Positions 15,722 to 24,817 of a stretch of DNA of 64,000 nucleotides are shown here, in pieces. Below the pieces are notes generated by a model. It saw only the letters and a list, made by a program, of their open reading frames with translations. It ran no database searches and was not told the DNA's origin. How positions within the stretch are numbered: the first letter of the stretch is position 1; each line of letters starts with the position of its first letter. Source of the stretch: Candidatus Bathyarchaeota archaeon BA1 (GTDB taxonomy: Archaea; Thermoproteota; Bathyarchaeia; Bathyarchaeales; Bathyarchaeaceae); the NCBI GenBank assembly GCA_001399805.1, contig LIHJ01000089.1, positions 92,418 to 156,417 on the forward strand, read 5' to 3'. Both the position numbers and the translations under genes were made by a program.

Positions 15722-18700
15722 TTGAACGCCAAGATGGGCAAGGAATACCAGCAGTATGTGTACAGTTTAGAAAGTGGACTTGAAAGCATTTATCAGGTTG
15801 CGAGGAAAGCCAGGGAAAAGGGGCTCAACCCAGCCCCCAACCCCGAGCCAGAGATCGCGAAAGACTTAGCCACGCTTGTTGAGGGGATGGTCGGTCCTTC
15901 GGGCGTGGCAGAAAGTATACAAGAGCTGAGTAAGAGGTTGCCTCGAGAGGAACTCGCCTTCAAGATAGCTGAGGAGATTGTTTACGGAAAATTTGGGCAC
16001 ATGGATGCGCGGGAGGCAGCCGAGCAAGCAATACGAACCGCCCTCGCCATACTAACTGAGGGCATCACCGCCGCGCCTTTACAAGGGGTAGCGCGCGTGG
16101 CGATCAAATATAATCCTGATCGAACAAGGTATCTGGCGGTTTATTTCGCTGGTCCCATACGCTCGGCTGGGGGCACTGAGCAAGCCCTGACCCTGGTGGT
16201 GGGGGATTTTGTCCGTCGCCTTCTTGGTTTGGACCGTTACAAGCCAACACCAGAGGAAATTGGGCGATTCATCGAGGAGGTGCGGTTATTTGAGCGATCG
16301 GTGGCGCGATTTCAATATCACATTTCTGATAAGGAGCTGAGGAAAGCCCTACAATACATGCCCGTGGAGTCCAGCGGCACCGAAACCAATCCAATAGAGG
16401 TTTCAACGTTCCGTAATCTACCCCGCATTGAAACAAACCGAATACGGGGAGGGGCCCTCCGTGTCGTAAATGACGGGGTTGTGGGCCGATCCGCAAAGGT
16501 TTGGACCATTGTGGAAAAACTAGGGATTGAGGGATGGGACTGGCTAAAGGGGATCCGAGAAATAGAGGAAAAGAGGACTGCAGGGTTCATGGAGGATGTT
16601 ATCGCGGGGCGTCCAATATTTTCATTTCCTTCAAGGACTGGCGGGTTCAGGCTTCGTTATGGAAGAGCCAGAAACACTGGCTTAGCGGCGGTGGGAATCA
16701 ACCCAGCCACCATGATGGTTCTTCAACAATTTCTCGCTGCAGGCACCCAGTTGCGCATAGAGGGACCGGGAAAGGCGGGGGTGGTTCTCCCTGTGGATAC
16801 GATAGAGCCTCCAATCGTGCGATTGAAAGACGGCTCCGTGACTCGCGTTTCACTTCAGGATTTTGAGCAAAAAAAGGATATGATTGATAGGATCCTGTTT
16901 CTCGGCGATATCCTTGTTGGATTTGGCGACTTTCTGTATAATGATAAACCCCTTCGCCGGTCTGGTCTCACTGAGGAGTGGTGGTGCGAGGAACTTCGTG
17001 CGGTCATTCAACAAAAGTTTAGTGGAGGCATGGAGGGGGCTGCTGCCGCTGTAAAGGTTCCTGTCCCCCGCCTTGAGGCCATCCTGAACAACCCATTTGA
17101 AAACAAGCCAACCGCCAAAGAGGCGATAGCCTTTTCTTCAACCTTCCAAATCCCCCTTCACCCGCACTTCACGTATTTCTGGTCCAACCTCTCCCCTGAC
17201 GAATTTCACACGTTGCGGCAATGGCTTTTTAACTCTGAGACTCAGGCTAAAGACGAGATCGTTCATGAAATACATGGCACTTTGAACGAGTCAGTGAAGA
17301 GACTGCTTGAAAGGATCTGTATGCCCCATAAGGTTGTTGAGAACAGGGTGAGGATAGAGGGTGAGGAGGCACACATCTTTGCCTTTTGCCTCGGGTTACA
17401 TGATCCTAAGGCAAGGGTGCCCCGTACAAAGCCCGTCCTTGAAATCATTCAGGATTTCACAGGCATCATCATAAAGGAGAAGGCTCCGACACTTATTGGC
17501 GCCAGAATGGGGCGCCCCGAAAAGGCGAAGAGGCGGGAGATGAGGCCCCTCGTCCATGTTCTTTTTCCTGTGGGGTTGGCTGGTGGCTCTCAGCGGAATT
17601 TAGTGGATGCCCTGATCAAGGGAGTGGTTGAGGTTGAGATTGTTAAGCGGCGGTGCACCAAGTGTCAGGCTTCCACCTTTAAGACAAAATGCCCGAAATG
17701 TAGTGCAGAAACCGTTTTAGAGAAAACCTGTCCTCGATGCAAGAGGACCTTAAAGGAAGAAAGTTTTTGCCCTGTTTGTAAGGCCCCAACAAGGGGTTAT
17801 GAGCCGCAACACCTTAATCTTAAGGGGTTGATGGATGAGGCATGTGAGAAATTAAACCTTCCTGCCCCATCACTCGTGAAGGGCGTGAAGGGCTTAACGA
17901 ATGAGACGAAAACCCCTGAGATTCTTGAAAAGGGGATTTTACGGGCAAAGCATGACCTCTCTGTCTTTAAGGACGGAACCATTCGCTTTGATGCCACAAA
18001 TGCACCACTAACTCACTTCAAGGCATCTGAGATTGATATATCAATTGAAAAGCTTCGGCAACTTGGCTATAACTATGACATTAATGGGAACCCTTTAACT
18101 GATTCCGATCAAATATGTGAACTTAAAATCCAGGATGTTGTCATACCGCTGAAAGGCGCGGAGTATTTTGTTCATGTGGCCAACTTTGTGGATGAACTCC
18201 TGGAAAAGGTGTATGAACTTCCCCCCTACTACAACGTCAAGAGTGTGGACGATCTAATTGGCCATCTCATCGTGGGCTTAGCACCCCACACCTCCGTGGG
18301 TATTCTTGGGAGGATTGTTGGCTTCTCGGTTCTGAATGTTTGTTACGCCCATCCTCTTTGGCACTCGGCGAAGCGTAGGGATTGCGACGGCGATGAGGAC
18401 GCATTAATGCTGGCTTTGGACACGGTCCTAAACTTCTCTAAGGCATACTTGCCAGTTCAAATCGGTGGGATGATGGATGCACCACTGTTCATCATTCCCG
18501 CGGTGAATCCCGAAGAGGTGCAACGTCAAGCCCATGAGGTGGATGTTGCGGCAAAGTATCCTCTATTATTTTACGAAAAGACCTCGCAGAACGCATCGCC
18601 TCGCGATGTTAGTGGTCTCATTAATATGATTGAGCATAGACTGGGCACAGAGGCGCAGTTTCAAGGCTTTAGCTACACGATTCCTGTTTCTAACATAAAT

Positions 18701-19138
18701 CTGGGTAATCGTGAAAGTATGTATAAAAAATTGAAGCAGATGACCGACAAGTTGAGCAGCCAGCTTATGTTAGCGGAGAAAATTGAGGCGGTTGATGCCG
18801 AGAGGGTTGCCCGAAAGGTCCTAACCACCCACTTCATGCGCGACATAGCTGGAAACCTACGAGCATTCACCACCCAAAACTTTCGATGCAGATCATGCAA
18901 TAAGCGGTTCAGAAGGTTACCCCTTCCAGGCAGGTGCCCAGAATGTGGAGGTACCCTGACCCTAACAGTCTATCGTGGCGGCATCGAAAAATACCTGGAG
19001 GCTGCGCATCAGCTCGTACAAAAGTATGGTCTCCCCAAATACTACGCCCAGCGCCTCTCCCTTGTTGAGGATGAAATCAACTCCCTGTTTGAGGGCAAAA
19101 AACCCAAGCAAATCAGTCTGGAGGACTTCATCGCCTAA
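15722..19138 (+). CDS. polC: DNA polymerase D large subunit DP2
   Basis: Catalytic subunit of archaeal polymerase D, about 1138 aa. It has an N-terminal conserved block (SAGGTEQALTLVVGDFVRR near residue 155), a cysteine-rich zinc region at about 643-700 (CTKC, CPKC, CPRC, CPVC) and the double-psi-barrel catalytic motif RRDCDGDEDALM near 887. A C-terminal zinc ribbon follows (CRSCNKRF, CPECGG, about 1058-1080). The C-terminus QISLEDFI resembles a PCNA-binding box. I place the start at TTG 15722, 6 nt after GGAAG; TTG 15716 or ATG 15734 are alternatives. No intein is present, unlike many relatives. Confidence 0.95.
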   Translation: MNAKMGKEYQQYVYSLESGLESIYQVARKAREKGLNPAPNPEPEIAKDLATLVEGMVGPSGVAESIQELSKRLPREELAFKIAEEIVYGKFGHMDAREAAEQAIRTALAILTEGITAAPLQGVARVAIKYNPDRTRYLAVYFAGPIRSAGGTEQALTLVVGDFVRRLLGLDRYKPTPEEIGRFIEEVRLFERSVARFQYHISDKELRKALQYMPVESSGTETNPIEVSTFRNLPRIETNRIRGGALRVVNDGVVGRSAKVWTIVEKLGIEGWDWLKGIREIEEKRTAGFMEDVIAGRPIFSFPSRTGGFRLRYGRARNTGLAAVGINPATMMVLQQFLAAGTQLRIEGPGKAGVVLPVDTIEPPIVRLKDGSVTRVSLQDFEQKKDMIDRILFLGDILVGFGDFLYNDKPLRRSGLTEEWWCEELRAVIQQKFSGGMEGAAAAVKVPVPRLEAILNNPFENKPTAKEAIAFSSTFQIPLHPHFTYFWSNLSPDEFHTLRQWLFNSETQAKDEIVHEIHGTLNESVKRLLERICMPHKVVENRVRIEGEEAHIFAFCLGLHDPKARVPRTKPVLEIIQDFTGIIIKEKAPTLIGARMGRPEKAKRREMRPLVHVLFPVGLAGGSQRNLVDALIKGVVEVEIVKRRCTKCQASTFKTKCPKCSAETVLEKTCPRCKRTLKEESFCPVCKAPTRGYEPQHLNLKGLMDEACEKLNLPAPSLVKGVKGLTNETKTPEILEKGILRAKHDLSVFKDGTIRFDATNAPLTHFKASEIDISIEKLRQLGYNYDINGNPLTDSDQICELKIQDVVIPLKGAEYFVHVANFVDELLEKVYELPPYYNVKSVDDLIGHLIVGLAPHTSVGILGRIVGFSVLNVCYAHPLWHSAKRRDCDGDEDALMLALDTVLNFSKAYLPVQIGGMMDAPLFIIPAVNPEEVQRQAHEVDVAAKYPLLFYEKTSQNASPRDVSGLINMIEHRLGTEAQFQGFSYTIPVSNINLGNRESMYKKLKQMTDKLSSQLMLAEKIEAVDAERVARKVLTTHFMRDIAGNLRAFTTQNFRCRSCNKRFRRLPLPGRCPECGGTLTLTVYRGGIEKYLEAAHQLVQKYGLPKYYAQRLSLVEDEINSLFEGKKPKQISLEDFIA

Positions 19139-19192
19139 AAGGTATGAATGTAAGCTTTTTCTGCACCCAATACAAATTTATTTTGAGGGACC

Positions 19193-19474
19193 ATGTCTAA
19201 GCAAGCCTACCACCCAAAGGCCTTTCTGTCTTTGAAGAAAAATGTCCGACTGGGACTAATTACCAGAACACGAATAATTTTGCTCCTTGAGAGAAGAGTA
19301 TCTAACGCCAAAACCATCGCACAAGAAACCGGATTAAGCTACACGACGGTTCTTCGGCACCTTCATCTTCTCGAGAATGAAAACATCTTCATGCGAAAGG
19401 GCAGTAAACCTTACCTTTGGGAGTTAACGGGCGCTGGGCAGCAACGATTAACTAACCTACCAAGTAAAGAATGA
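19193..19474 (+). CDS. ArsR-like winged-helix protein downstream of DP2
   Basis: A 93-aa winged helix: SNAKTIAQETGLSYTTVLRH forms the helix-turn-helix and NENIFMRKGSKPYLWELT the wing. It starts 55 bp after the DP2 stop on the same strand and may be cotranscribed. It has no metal-binding cysteines. Target unknown. Confidence 0.75.
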   Translation: MSKQAYHPKAFLSLKKNVRLGLITRTRIILLLERRVSNAKTIAQETGLSYTTVLRHLHLLENENIFMRKGSKPYLWELTGAGQQRLTNLPSKE

Positions 19475-19523
19475 AAGACTTATCCAGTAAGTAACCATGG
19501 AAAACCCATGGCCGTGTCTCACT

Positions 19524-20454
19524 TTATTCATACACCTCCATGCTTGGAAATTGAATCGGCTGTTCAAGTTTGTCATTCTGATACCAGCACATGTAGGGGC
19601 CTAAATTTGATGATGCCCCGGGATTGCCCTTCGGATCAAGTGCCATAACGTTAACACCACCGCCAATAGCGTCTTTAAGCGAGTTCACTTCTCTCACCCC
19701 GGCTACGCAATCCTCTTGAACACTTAATCTCGCCTCATGTTTTCCACAACCATCTTTGCCAAGCAGGTTCTCATGGCCAATTCCCCTCTTCCAACGCATG
19801 CAGCGGCACCATACCTGTTGTCAGCATAATTTCCAGCCCCAAAGATGGCCGAATCGCCCACCCTGCCAGGAAGCTTCATAAATAATCCACTGGTTGACAC
19901 TCCAACAGCCAAGTTTCCACCCCCATCCAATGCCATGATGTTAACTGTTCCAGACGATTTTACTGAGCCAACATACTTATTGTACCATTCGAAGAGGCTT
20001 TCGCTCAGCTTTATGTATCTTGTTGGGTAAAACTGACCCTTTCCATGCGTCCAACCCTCATACTTTGCCTTTGACTCCTGTGTAAACAGGTTTATTTTGG
20101 TAAACCCGAGCAGTTTTGCGAATCTTTCAGCCCCATCCCCCACGAGCAAAACGTGAGGTGTTAGCTCCATGACCTTTCGGGCTATGGATATGGGGTTCTT
20201 ATAGTGTTTAACCGCCGCTACCGCTCCAGCTCTGAGGATTTTTTGCCATCCATCATAGAGGCGTCCAGCTCAACCTCACCTAAGAGATTTGGCAATCCAC
20301 CGTACCCAACAGTATAATCGCTGGGATCATCCTCAACAAACTTGATAGCTTCCTCAACGGCATCCAAGGCCGAACTGCCCTCTTTCAACACCCTTACCCC
20401 AACATGAATCGCCTTTCCACCATTCCGCGTGGCAATCATGGCAAACATATCCAC
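19524..20454 (-). pseudogene. Asparaginase/isoaspartyl peptidase-like Ntn hydrolase, two frameshifts
   Basis: Three ORF pieces make one protein of about 310 aa. The first (20454-20218) ends DASMMDGKK; a shift at a T6/A6 run (20239-20244) continues with RAGAVAAVKHYKNPISIAR. The second (to 19724) carries the nucleophile region SGTVNIMALDGGGNLAVGVS, with Thr as the likely autocleavage residue. A second shift at a GG pair near 19737 resumes at ARLSVQEDCVAGV. Each break is repaired by adding one base to a homopolymer, so assembly error is as likely as decay. If intact, it would hydrolyse asparagine or beta-aspartyl bonds. Confidence 0.7.
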
Positions 20455-20714
20455 ATCACCCTTTGTTATGGTTGAGAATAGCTGAAAGCTTAATTTGTTT
20501 AAAAATGCTTTCTACACTGCGAGTTTTCCAGAATTCCATAGAACGTACGGAGATAGCGGCCATTAAAGAGGTTCTAATTCTTGGAAAAGTTTGGGTAAAA
20601 AGAGGCTAGTTGACTCTTCAGATTTGTTTACACCCGGCATATGAACAAGCCTTCGAACATGGGGTTTGAGTCCTTCCCGCTTTGTACTAATTCCTACGTA
20701 TTACCATATAAGTG

Positions 20715-20767
20715 CTTAGCGTTATGGACTTGAACCACCGACCAATTGCTATGGTGCCCGAGCTAAG
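20715..20767 (-). other. tRNA-like fragment
   Basis: The minus strand reads from CTTAGC to GCTAAG (closing 6-bp stem) with GGTGG-TTCAAGT-CCATA, which looks like a T arm. It is only 53 nt and lacks a recognisable D arm and anticodon arm. It is best read as a tRNA remnant or chance. The rest of the 20455-20770 gap shows no gene. Confidence 0.25.
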
Positions 20768-20770
20768 ATA

Positions 20771-21058
20771 CTAAAACGAGCATTTGCATCGCATTTCTAG
20801 ACATTTGGGACACCTGTTATCATATTTTGTTAACGCGGCCCTCTCCAAATCTATATTGACAATATTTGCCAGAGATGCTAACCATGCGAAGACATCCGCA
20901 AACTCATCTTCCAAAGCCTTCATGTTATGTTCCTCTGTGGCCTCCCCCAGCTCCCTAACCTCTTCCACAAACCACTCATATGTTCCCGTTACCCCACGCT
21001 TGGAGTCTCGATGAAAATAAACCCGCCGCATCATTTCCTGAAACTCATGAATATGCAT
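20771..21058 (-). CDS. MazG-like nucleotide pyrophosphohydrolase
   Basis: A 95-aa MazG-fold protein. The conserved acidic helices are EWFVEEVRELGEA and EDEFADVFAWLASLAN, giving the EExxE and ExxD metal-binding pairs. It ends with a Cys-rich tail (CPKCLEMRCKC) not needed for the fold, possibly a metal clip. The family hydrolyses NTPs to NMP and PPi for nucleotide-pool cleaning. It is followed by DUF488 on the same strand with about 50 bp between. Confidence 0.8.
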   Translation of the reverse strand: MHIHEFQEMMRRVYFHRDSKRGVTGTYEWFVEEVRELGEATEEHNMKALEDEFADVFAWLASLANIVNIDLERAALTKYDNRCPKCLEMRCKCSF

Positions 21059-21106
21059 GCTAGCTCCCTCTTAACACCATCCTAAGTATTTGTTTTGTGT
21101 TAGGCT

Positions 21107-21481
21107 TTAAAACTTCAGAAGACTTGCTTGTCCCTTCTCGAGGATGTGGATCACTTCTACACACTTTCTCTCTAAATGTGCTGTCAGGAAACGGCGGTGG
21201 CAATACTTTGGGTTTTTCTCCATGCACATGACGCAAACTCGTTTTTGCCTTGCCAACTCCAGAAGCTTTTTCACGCCGTCTCTAAACAGCTTCGTCTTCA
21301 TGTGAGCCTCATAACCGCCTCGACGATATCCCCCCAGCTCCTTGCCAAGCCAAGCATACTCGATTCCATGCGTAGGCAACCACTGCTCCATCTCCTCCCT
21401 CTTAAAATGCTCAGCCTTAGAGGTGGGAAAACTGCGTATATCCACCAGCACTTCAATTCCGTGCTCCCTTAACAAATCCAA
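21107..21481 (-). CDS. DUF488 family protein (N-terminus uncertain)
   Basis: DUF488 domain, 124 aa from the first ATG. It has VLVDIRSFPTSKAEHF, WLGKELGGYR and the CMEKNPKYCHR motif. The family's usual opening TIGHSNRSIKKFLDLL is present upstream in the same frame (21481-21529) but with no ATG, GTG or TTG at its head. An ATG lies one base out of frame (ATGGACCATAGG). So the true start probably lies near 21530 with a small indel or unusual start. Function unknown; the family may act on nucleic acids. Confidence 0.75.
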   Translation of the reverse strand: MDLLREHGIEVLVDIRSFPTSKAEHFKREEMEQWLPTHGIEYAWLGKELGGYRRGGYEAHMKTKLFRDGVKKLLELARQKRVCVMCMEKNPKYCHRRFLTAHLERKCVEVIHILEKGQASLLKF

Positions 21482-21577
21482 GAACTTTTTAATGGACCTA
21501 TTGCTATGGCCTATGGTCCATGTGGTGACTCTACCGGATTTAAGTGGCTGTTCCGTACGACCCTCTCCACATAGGCT

Positions 21578-21982
21578 TTATAGAATTTGAGAGGGCTCCA
21601 GCCTTGATATTTTTAATCCATCGAAGTGTTTATCGAAGGAAACGATTCCATCAGCTTTTAACATTGAGGCTACGTGATATTGAATGGCGTCATCCAGATC
21701 CAGGTTAGCTTCAAAGCTTATGTCTATGGCACTCACCTCATCCATCAATGTTGTCGCATACATGCTTAATCCCTTATAAGCTAGCAAACTCCTTAAGAAT
21801 AGTTTAAGCTCCCTTCTTCTTCCAAAGCCTTCCATGATAACTAAAATGGAGTGGATAGAAAAATCCGTAACCGCACCTAATGCTTTTCCATTTTTTAGGC
21901 GATTTAGAAATCGCTCGCACTCATCCTTTCTATATCCAGAGAGTAAGACCTCAAGAAAAATATTGGTGTCAATGAGATACAT
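21578..21982 (-). CDS. PIN-domain toxin (VapC-like)
   Basis: A 134-aa PIN domain RNase. It has the N-terminal aspartate in MYLIDTNIFLEVLL, a central acidic residue (MDEVSAIDISFEANL) and the C-terminal LDLDDAIQYHVA and IVSFDKHFDGL acidic pair. Family knowledge: Mg-dependent RNase toxins. It overlaps the upstream antitoxin gene by 14 nt, the standard VapBC order. Confidence 0.85.
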   Translation of the reverse strand: MYLIDTNIFLEVLLSGYRKDECERFLNRLKNGKALGAVTDFSIHSILVIMEGFGRRRELKLFLRSLLAYKGLSMYATTLMDEVSAIDISFEANLDLDDAIQYHVASMLKADGIVSFDKHFDGLKISRLEPSQIL

Positions 21983-22277
21983 TGCCCAAAACCTTTCTCA
22001 CCCAGATTTTTCCAGCGAGATGTTGAAGCTCCACGGAATTAACGTCAACGTCAGCAAGCAACCCCTCGATGGCTTTAATGGGATCCCCCTCAAACTGCCT
22101 TTTCTCTATCTGTGATTGAGATGTCAGCCACCTCCGTATGGCTTCCTCAGCAGCGCGACTTATCGAGCCCTTCCCGTAACCAAAGCGCTTCATGGCCATT
22201 TCTCTGAAAAGCCTCTCAAGATCATCGGGGAGTTGAATACGTAATCCAGCCAACCAAACACCATAGTATAATACCAA
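21969..22277 (-). CDS. VapB-like antitoxin
   Basis: A 102-aa protein with a short N-terminal strand (LRIQLPDDLERLFREMAMKR) and helices (GKGSISRAAEEAIRRWL) typical of ribbon-helix-helix antitoxins. The acidic C-terminus would bind the PIN toxin. It precedes and overlaps the toxin by 14 nt. The first ATG may not be the start: LRIQLPDDL suggests an internal start near residue 10. Confidence 0.75.
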   Translation of the reverse strand: MVLYYGVWLAGLRIQLPDDLERLFREMAMKRFGYGKGSISRAAEEAIRRWLTSQSQIEKRQFEGDPIKAIEGLLADVDVNSVELQHLAGKIWVRKVLGNVSH

Positions 22278-22464
22278 AAGTTCTTATATAAATTTTGCCA
22301 AATAGCACCTTTGAATGCGCCTCTTGTCAAGGCCCATGACACAAAAACTTGCTGAGTCATGGAACATTAAAGTTCCTCAATAAACATTTAGTTACGACAC
22401 GCCCTCCAATCCTTTGGATTAGCCCAAAATTTTCATGGATCTATCGCTGTGATGAGTTTAGCTT

Positions 22465-23813
22465 TCAGCGTATTTTGACGTATTTATAGGCCTCTATTGC
22501 ATTTTCAAAGCAAAAATGCACTTTTTGATAGTCATTTCTGAACTCTATCACGTCTTCTTTAACTCTTTCTACGTCTTCTTTATCGATGACTACCATTTTT
22601 ATGTATTCAGCGATTTCAACCATCTCCGGTTCTCTCATTCCCAGCCTTGTAACCTCTTGTGACCCCAAACGAATGCCGCCTGGGTGCATAAAGTGGCGCC
22701 CAGCCTTTATGTCCCACGGGAGTAGGTTCCGATTTATTATGATGTTTGCCTTCTCCAGCTCCTTTTCGATAGTGCCCCCGTCACCATACTTCGTTATGTC
22801 AATCAGGATCACATGGGATTCACTGAAGCCCTTATGCTCTGCCAATACGTTGAAGCCCCTTTCATAGAGGGCCTGGCCTAAAGCCTTAGAATTCTGGATG
22901 ACTTGTTGAGCGTATCCTCTCCCAAACTCCAGCATCTCAGCACACACTATGGCAACCCCAGCCATCGCATGAAGATGATGATTACTCACGAGTCCAGGAA
23001 AGGTGGCCCGCTTGATCCTCTCGGCGTGTTTCTCCCAAGACATTACGGCACCATGTTGTGGTCCGGGCAGCGTCTTGTGGGTGCTAAGGGTAACGACATC
23101 TGCTCCCTCCCGTAGGGGGTCTTGGAAGCATCCACCAGCAATCAATCCAGCCACGTGAGCTGCATCGTAGGCTATGGTTCCACCCACTTCCTGAAAAGTT
23201 TCAGCCAATTCCTTCACTGGGTGAGGGAAGGGAAAAAGACTACCTCCGAACATCACCAATTTGGGAGGTCTTCCCTCTCTGCATAGTCCCTCAACCCTTT
23301 TCTTGGTCTTGTCCACATCGATGTTTAGCTCTCTATAATCCAGAGGCAGATATTCGACTACTAGGTCATGGACAGCCCCAGCGGTTCCACCCAGTTCCTT
23401 CTTCCCCATACTGATGTGGCCTCCGCATGGAATGGATAATGCAAGCATAACATGGCCTGGATTGGTGAAGGCGGTGTAAACCACCAGATTGGCGACTACG
23501 CCGGAGATGGGGCGAACATCCACGAACTCAGCGTTGAACAGCCTTTTCATTAACTCAATGCAGATGAGCTCCACTTGATCGATGTAGACGCATCCAGCGT
23601 AGACGCGCTAACTGGGCAGCCAGCCTAGTCAGCTGACTGCTCTCCAGGCCAGCCTTCTGCGTATCGGTTTCCAAAGTCGGTTGTCAATGCTTCGCGTACG
23701 GCGGGGCTTGCCACATTCTCGCTCGCGATCAGCGGGATTGTCCCCTGAAACTATGTGTGATGTTGCCTGAGGAGCTCAAATGTTTTCTCATAATACTCGC
23801 GGGCAAGGCTCAT
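22465..23813 (-). CDS. glyA: Serine hydroxymethyltransferase, interrupted by a 32-nt BHB intron and an in-frame TAG
   Basis: PLP enzyme making glycine and one-carbon units from serine. The 369-aa open frame from GTG 23574 lacks the N-terminus. That part lies upstream from ATG 23813 behind a GAGGTG site: [20 protein letters not shown], a TAG at 23751-23753, then [18 protein letters not shown] and [11 protein letters not shown]. It resumes at [14 protein letters not shown] only after a 32-nt insertion (23610-23641). Excising it restores GWPGERVYAGC and the frame. The PLP lysine is in [14 protein letters not shown]. The TAG sits where I recall relatives having tryptophan; it may be a mutation, an error or recoding. 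Confidence 0.82.
23610..23641 (-). other. BHB-type mRNA intron in glyA (32 nt)
   Basis: In transcript order: exon CTGG, 3-nt bulge AG|A, a 10-bp inner helix GCAGTCAGCT/GGCTGGCTGC with two G-U pairs around loop GACTA, then CCAG (pairing perfectly with CTGG), 3-nt bulge TT|A, exon. Cutting between bulge bases 2 and 3, the archaeal endonuclease rule, removes exactly 32 nt, including an in-frame TAG. It yields GAG CGC GTC, i.e. GERV. The outer helix is weak, starting with two pairs. Confidence 0.8.
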
Positions 23814-23920
23814 AAAAGCACCTCAACAATATATCAGCTTGCTACAACAAATAAAGCTTTAAGTCAGCATAACTTTATTAATAAGTCTCCATGGTATATG
23901 ATGAACCTGAGGCGATTACC

Positions 23921-24118
23921 ATGAGTAGTAGAAGAGAGAAAAGGCGTCAGAAGGTCGCTCCCATGCCCGCGGCGAGCGCTGGTCTGCTTCGATTTTTTGA
24001 AGAGGAGACCCGCGGCATAAGGGTAAAACCCGAACTAATCGTGATGATGACGGTGGCATTAATATTAGCTTGTATACTGGCGCAGCTACAAGCGTTGGGC
24101 AAGCTTCCACTTCCTTAA
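23921..24118 (+). CDS. secG: Sec61-beta/SecG translocon subunit
   Basis: Small tail-anchored subunit of the archaeal protein-conducting channel, 65 aa from ATG 23921. The cytosolic part has the family signature MPAASAGLLRFFEEETRGIR followed by KPELIVMM. One transmembrane helix follows (VALILACILAQLQALGKL). I prefer ATG 23921 (MSSRREKRRQ), with GAGG about 8 nt upstream, over ATG 23891. Confidence 0.9.
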   Translation: MSSRREKRRQKVAPMPAASAGLLRFFEEETRGIRVKPELIVMMTVALILACILAQLQALGKLPLP

Positions 24119-24223
24119 AAGGCCGAGGTTGTTCAATTTTAGTCAGTTTCTATTCTCTCATCCCATCGTGAAGCATATGCCAAAATGGTGCTCTGACGTC
24201 GTATATGAGATAGAAAACGAGGG

Positions 24224-24514
24224 TCATCGACCTTTGTGCAGAACCTCGATGCGTTGAACCGAATTTAGGTTGATGAATATCTCGCTTCTTTGCTCCTTGC
24301 TTACAACTTGCGGTATCGGTTGCGCTATCGTGGATCGCAATATTATTGCATCGGCGTCGGAGAGCCAGATTCCGGCGGGGTCTCGTGTAACAGCGACCAG
24401 TGTCCCTTCAAATCCATAGGCGGGGTCCAAAATCGCCACTATTCTTCGTCCTATATTCCGTTCCAGCATATGAAATACGGTGGGAGGTGGGCCAGTTTCA
24501 GACATAGTCTTCAT
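24224..24514 (-). CDS. Sm-like (LSm) domain candidate
   Basis: A 96-aa protein with the strand pattern of an Sm fold: NIGRRIVAILDPAYGFEGTL, VAVTRDPAGIWLSDADAIIL, and at the end SEIFINLNSVQRIEVL in place of the usual Sm2 motif. Archaeal Sm-like proteins form RNA-binding rings. The match is by pattern, so a different small beta fold is possible. The start may be at the internal Met 4. The 304-bp gap to the next gene (24515-24817) shows no gene. Confidence 0.55.
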   Translation of the reverse strand: MKTMSETGPPPTVFHMLERNIGRRIVAILDPAYGFEGTLVAVTRDPAGIWLSDADAIILRSTIAQPIPQVVSKEQRSEIFINLNSVQRIEVLHKGR

Positions 24515-24817
24515 TAAAGTTTTATGGTCGTCAAGGATAAAACTTTATCTTACCCCATAGGCTGAATGATTAACATCGCAGAACCCATTTTTAACTCTTC
24601 TTCACCGAGTTTTTCTTTTGAGGCTTTTCCTTTTTCTCGGAAATAATCGCACGGTTTCTCAACAAACCTTCCTAAATTGATGTAAACTTTGTTTCTCACC
24701 TCTCACATTTCCAACGCTCCTTAACGTTTGTTGCAAAGCCTTGATTTTGCTCATTAAGTCGCCTTATACCTCAACCTTTTTGAACCTTTATCCCCAAACT
24801 ATCACTAAGGAGCATCC

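Noticed and set aside
19737..20244. BHB introns as cause of the asparaginase-like gene breaks
   Set aside because: Both breaks are one-base changes at short homopolymers with contiguous protein homology, not insertions.
23574..23574. GTG 23574 as the true glyA start
   Set aside because: It would remove about 70 conserved residues including LIASEN, which are clearly encoded upstream from ATG 23813 with a good ribosome site.
22465..23813. Genome-wide TAG recoding to pyrrolysine
   Set aside because: Many genes in this window end in TAG in the expected place (for example the GGGP synthase and glmS), so one internal TAG does not support recoding.
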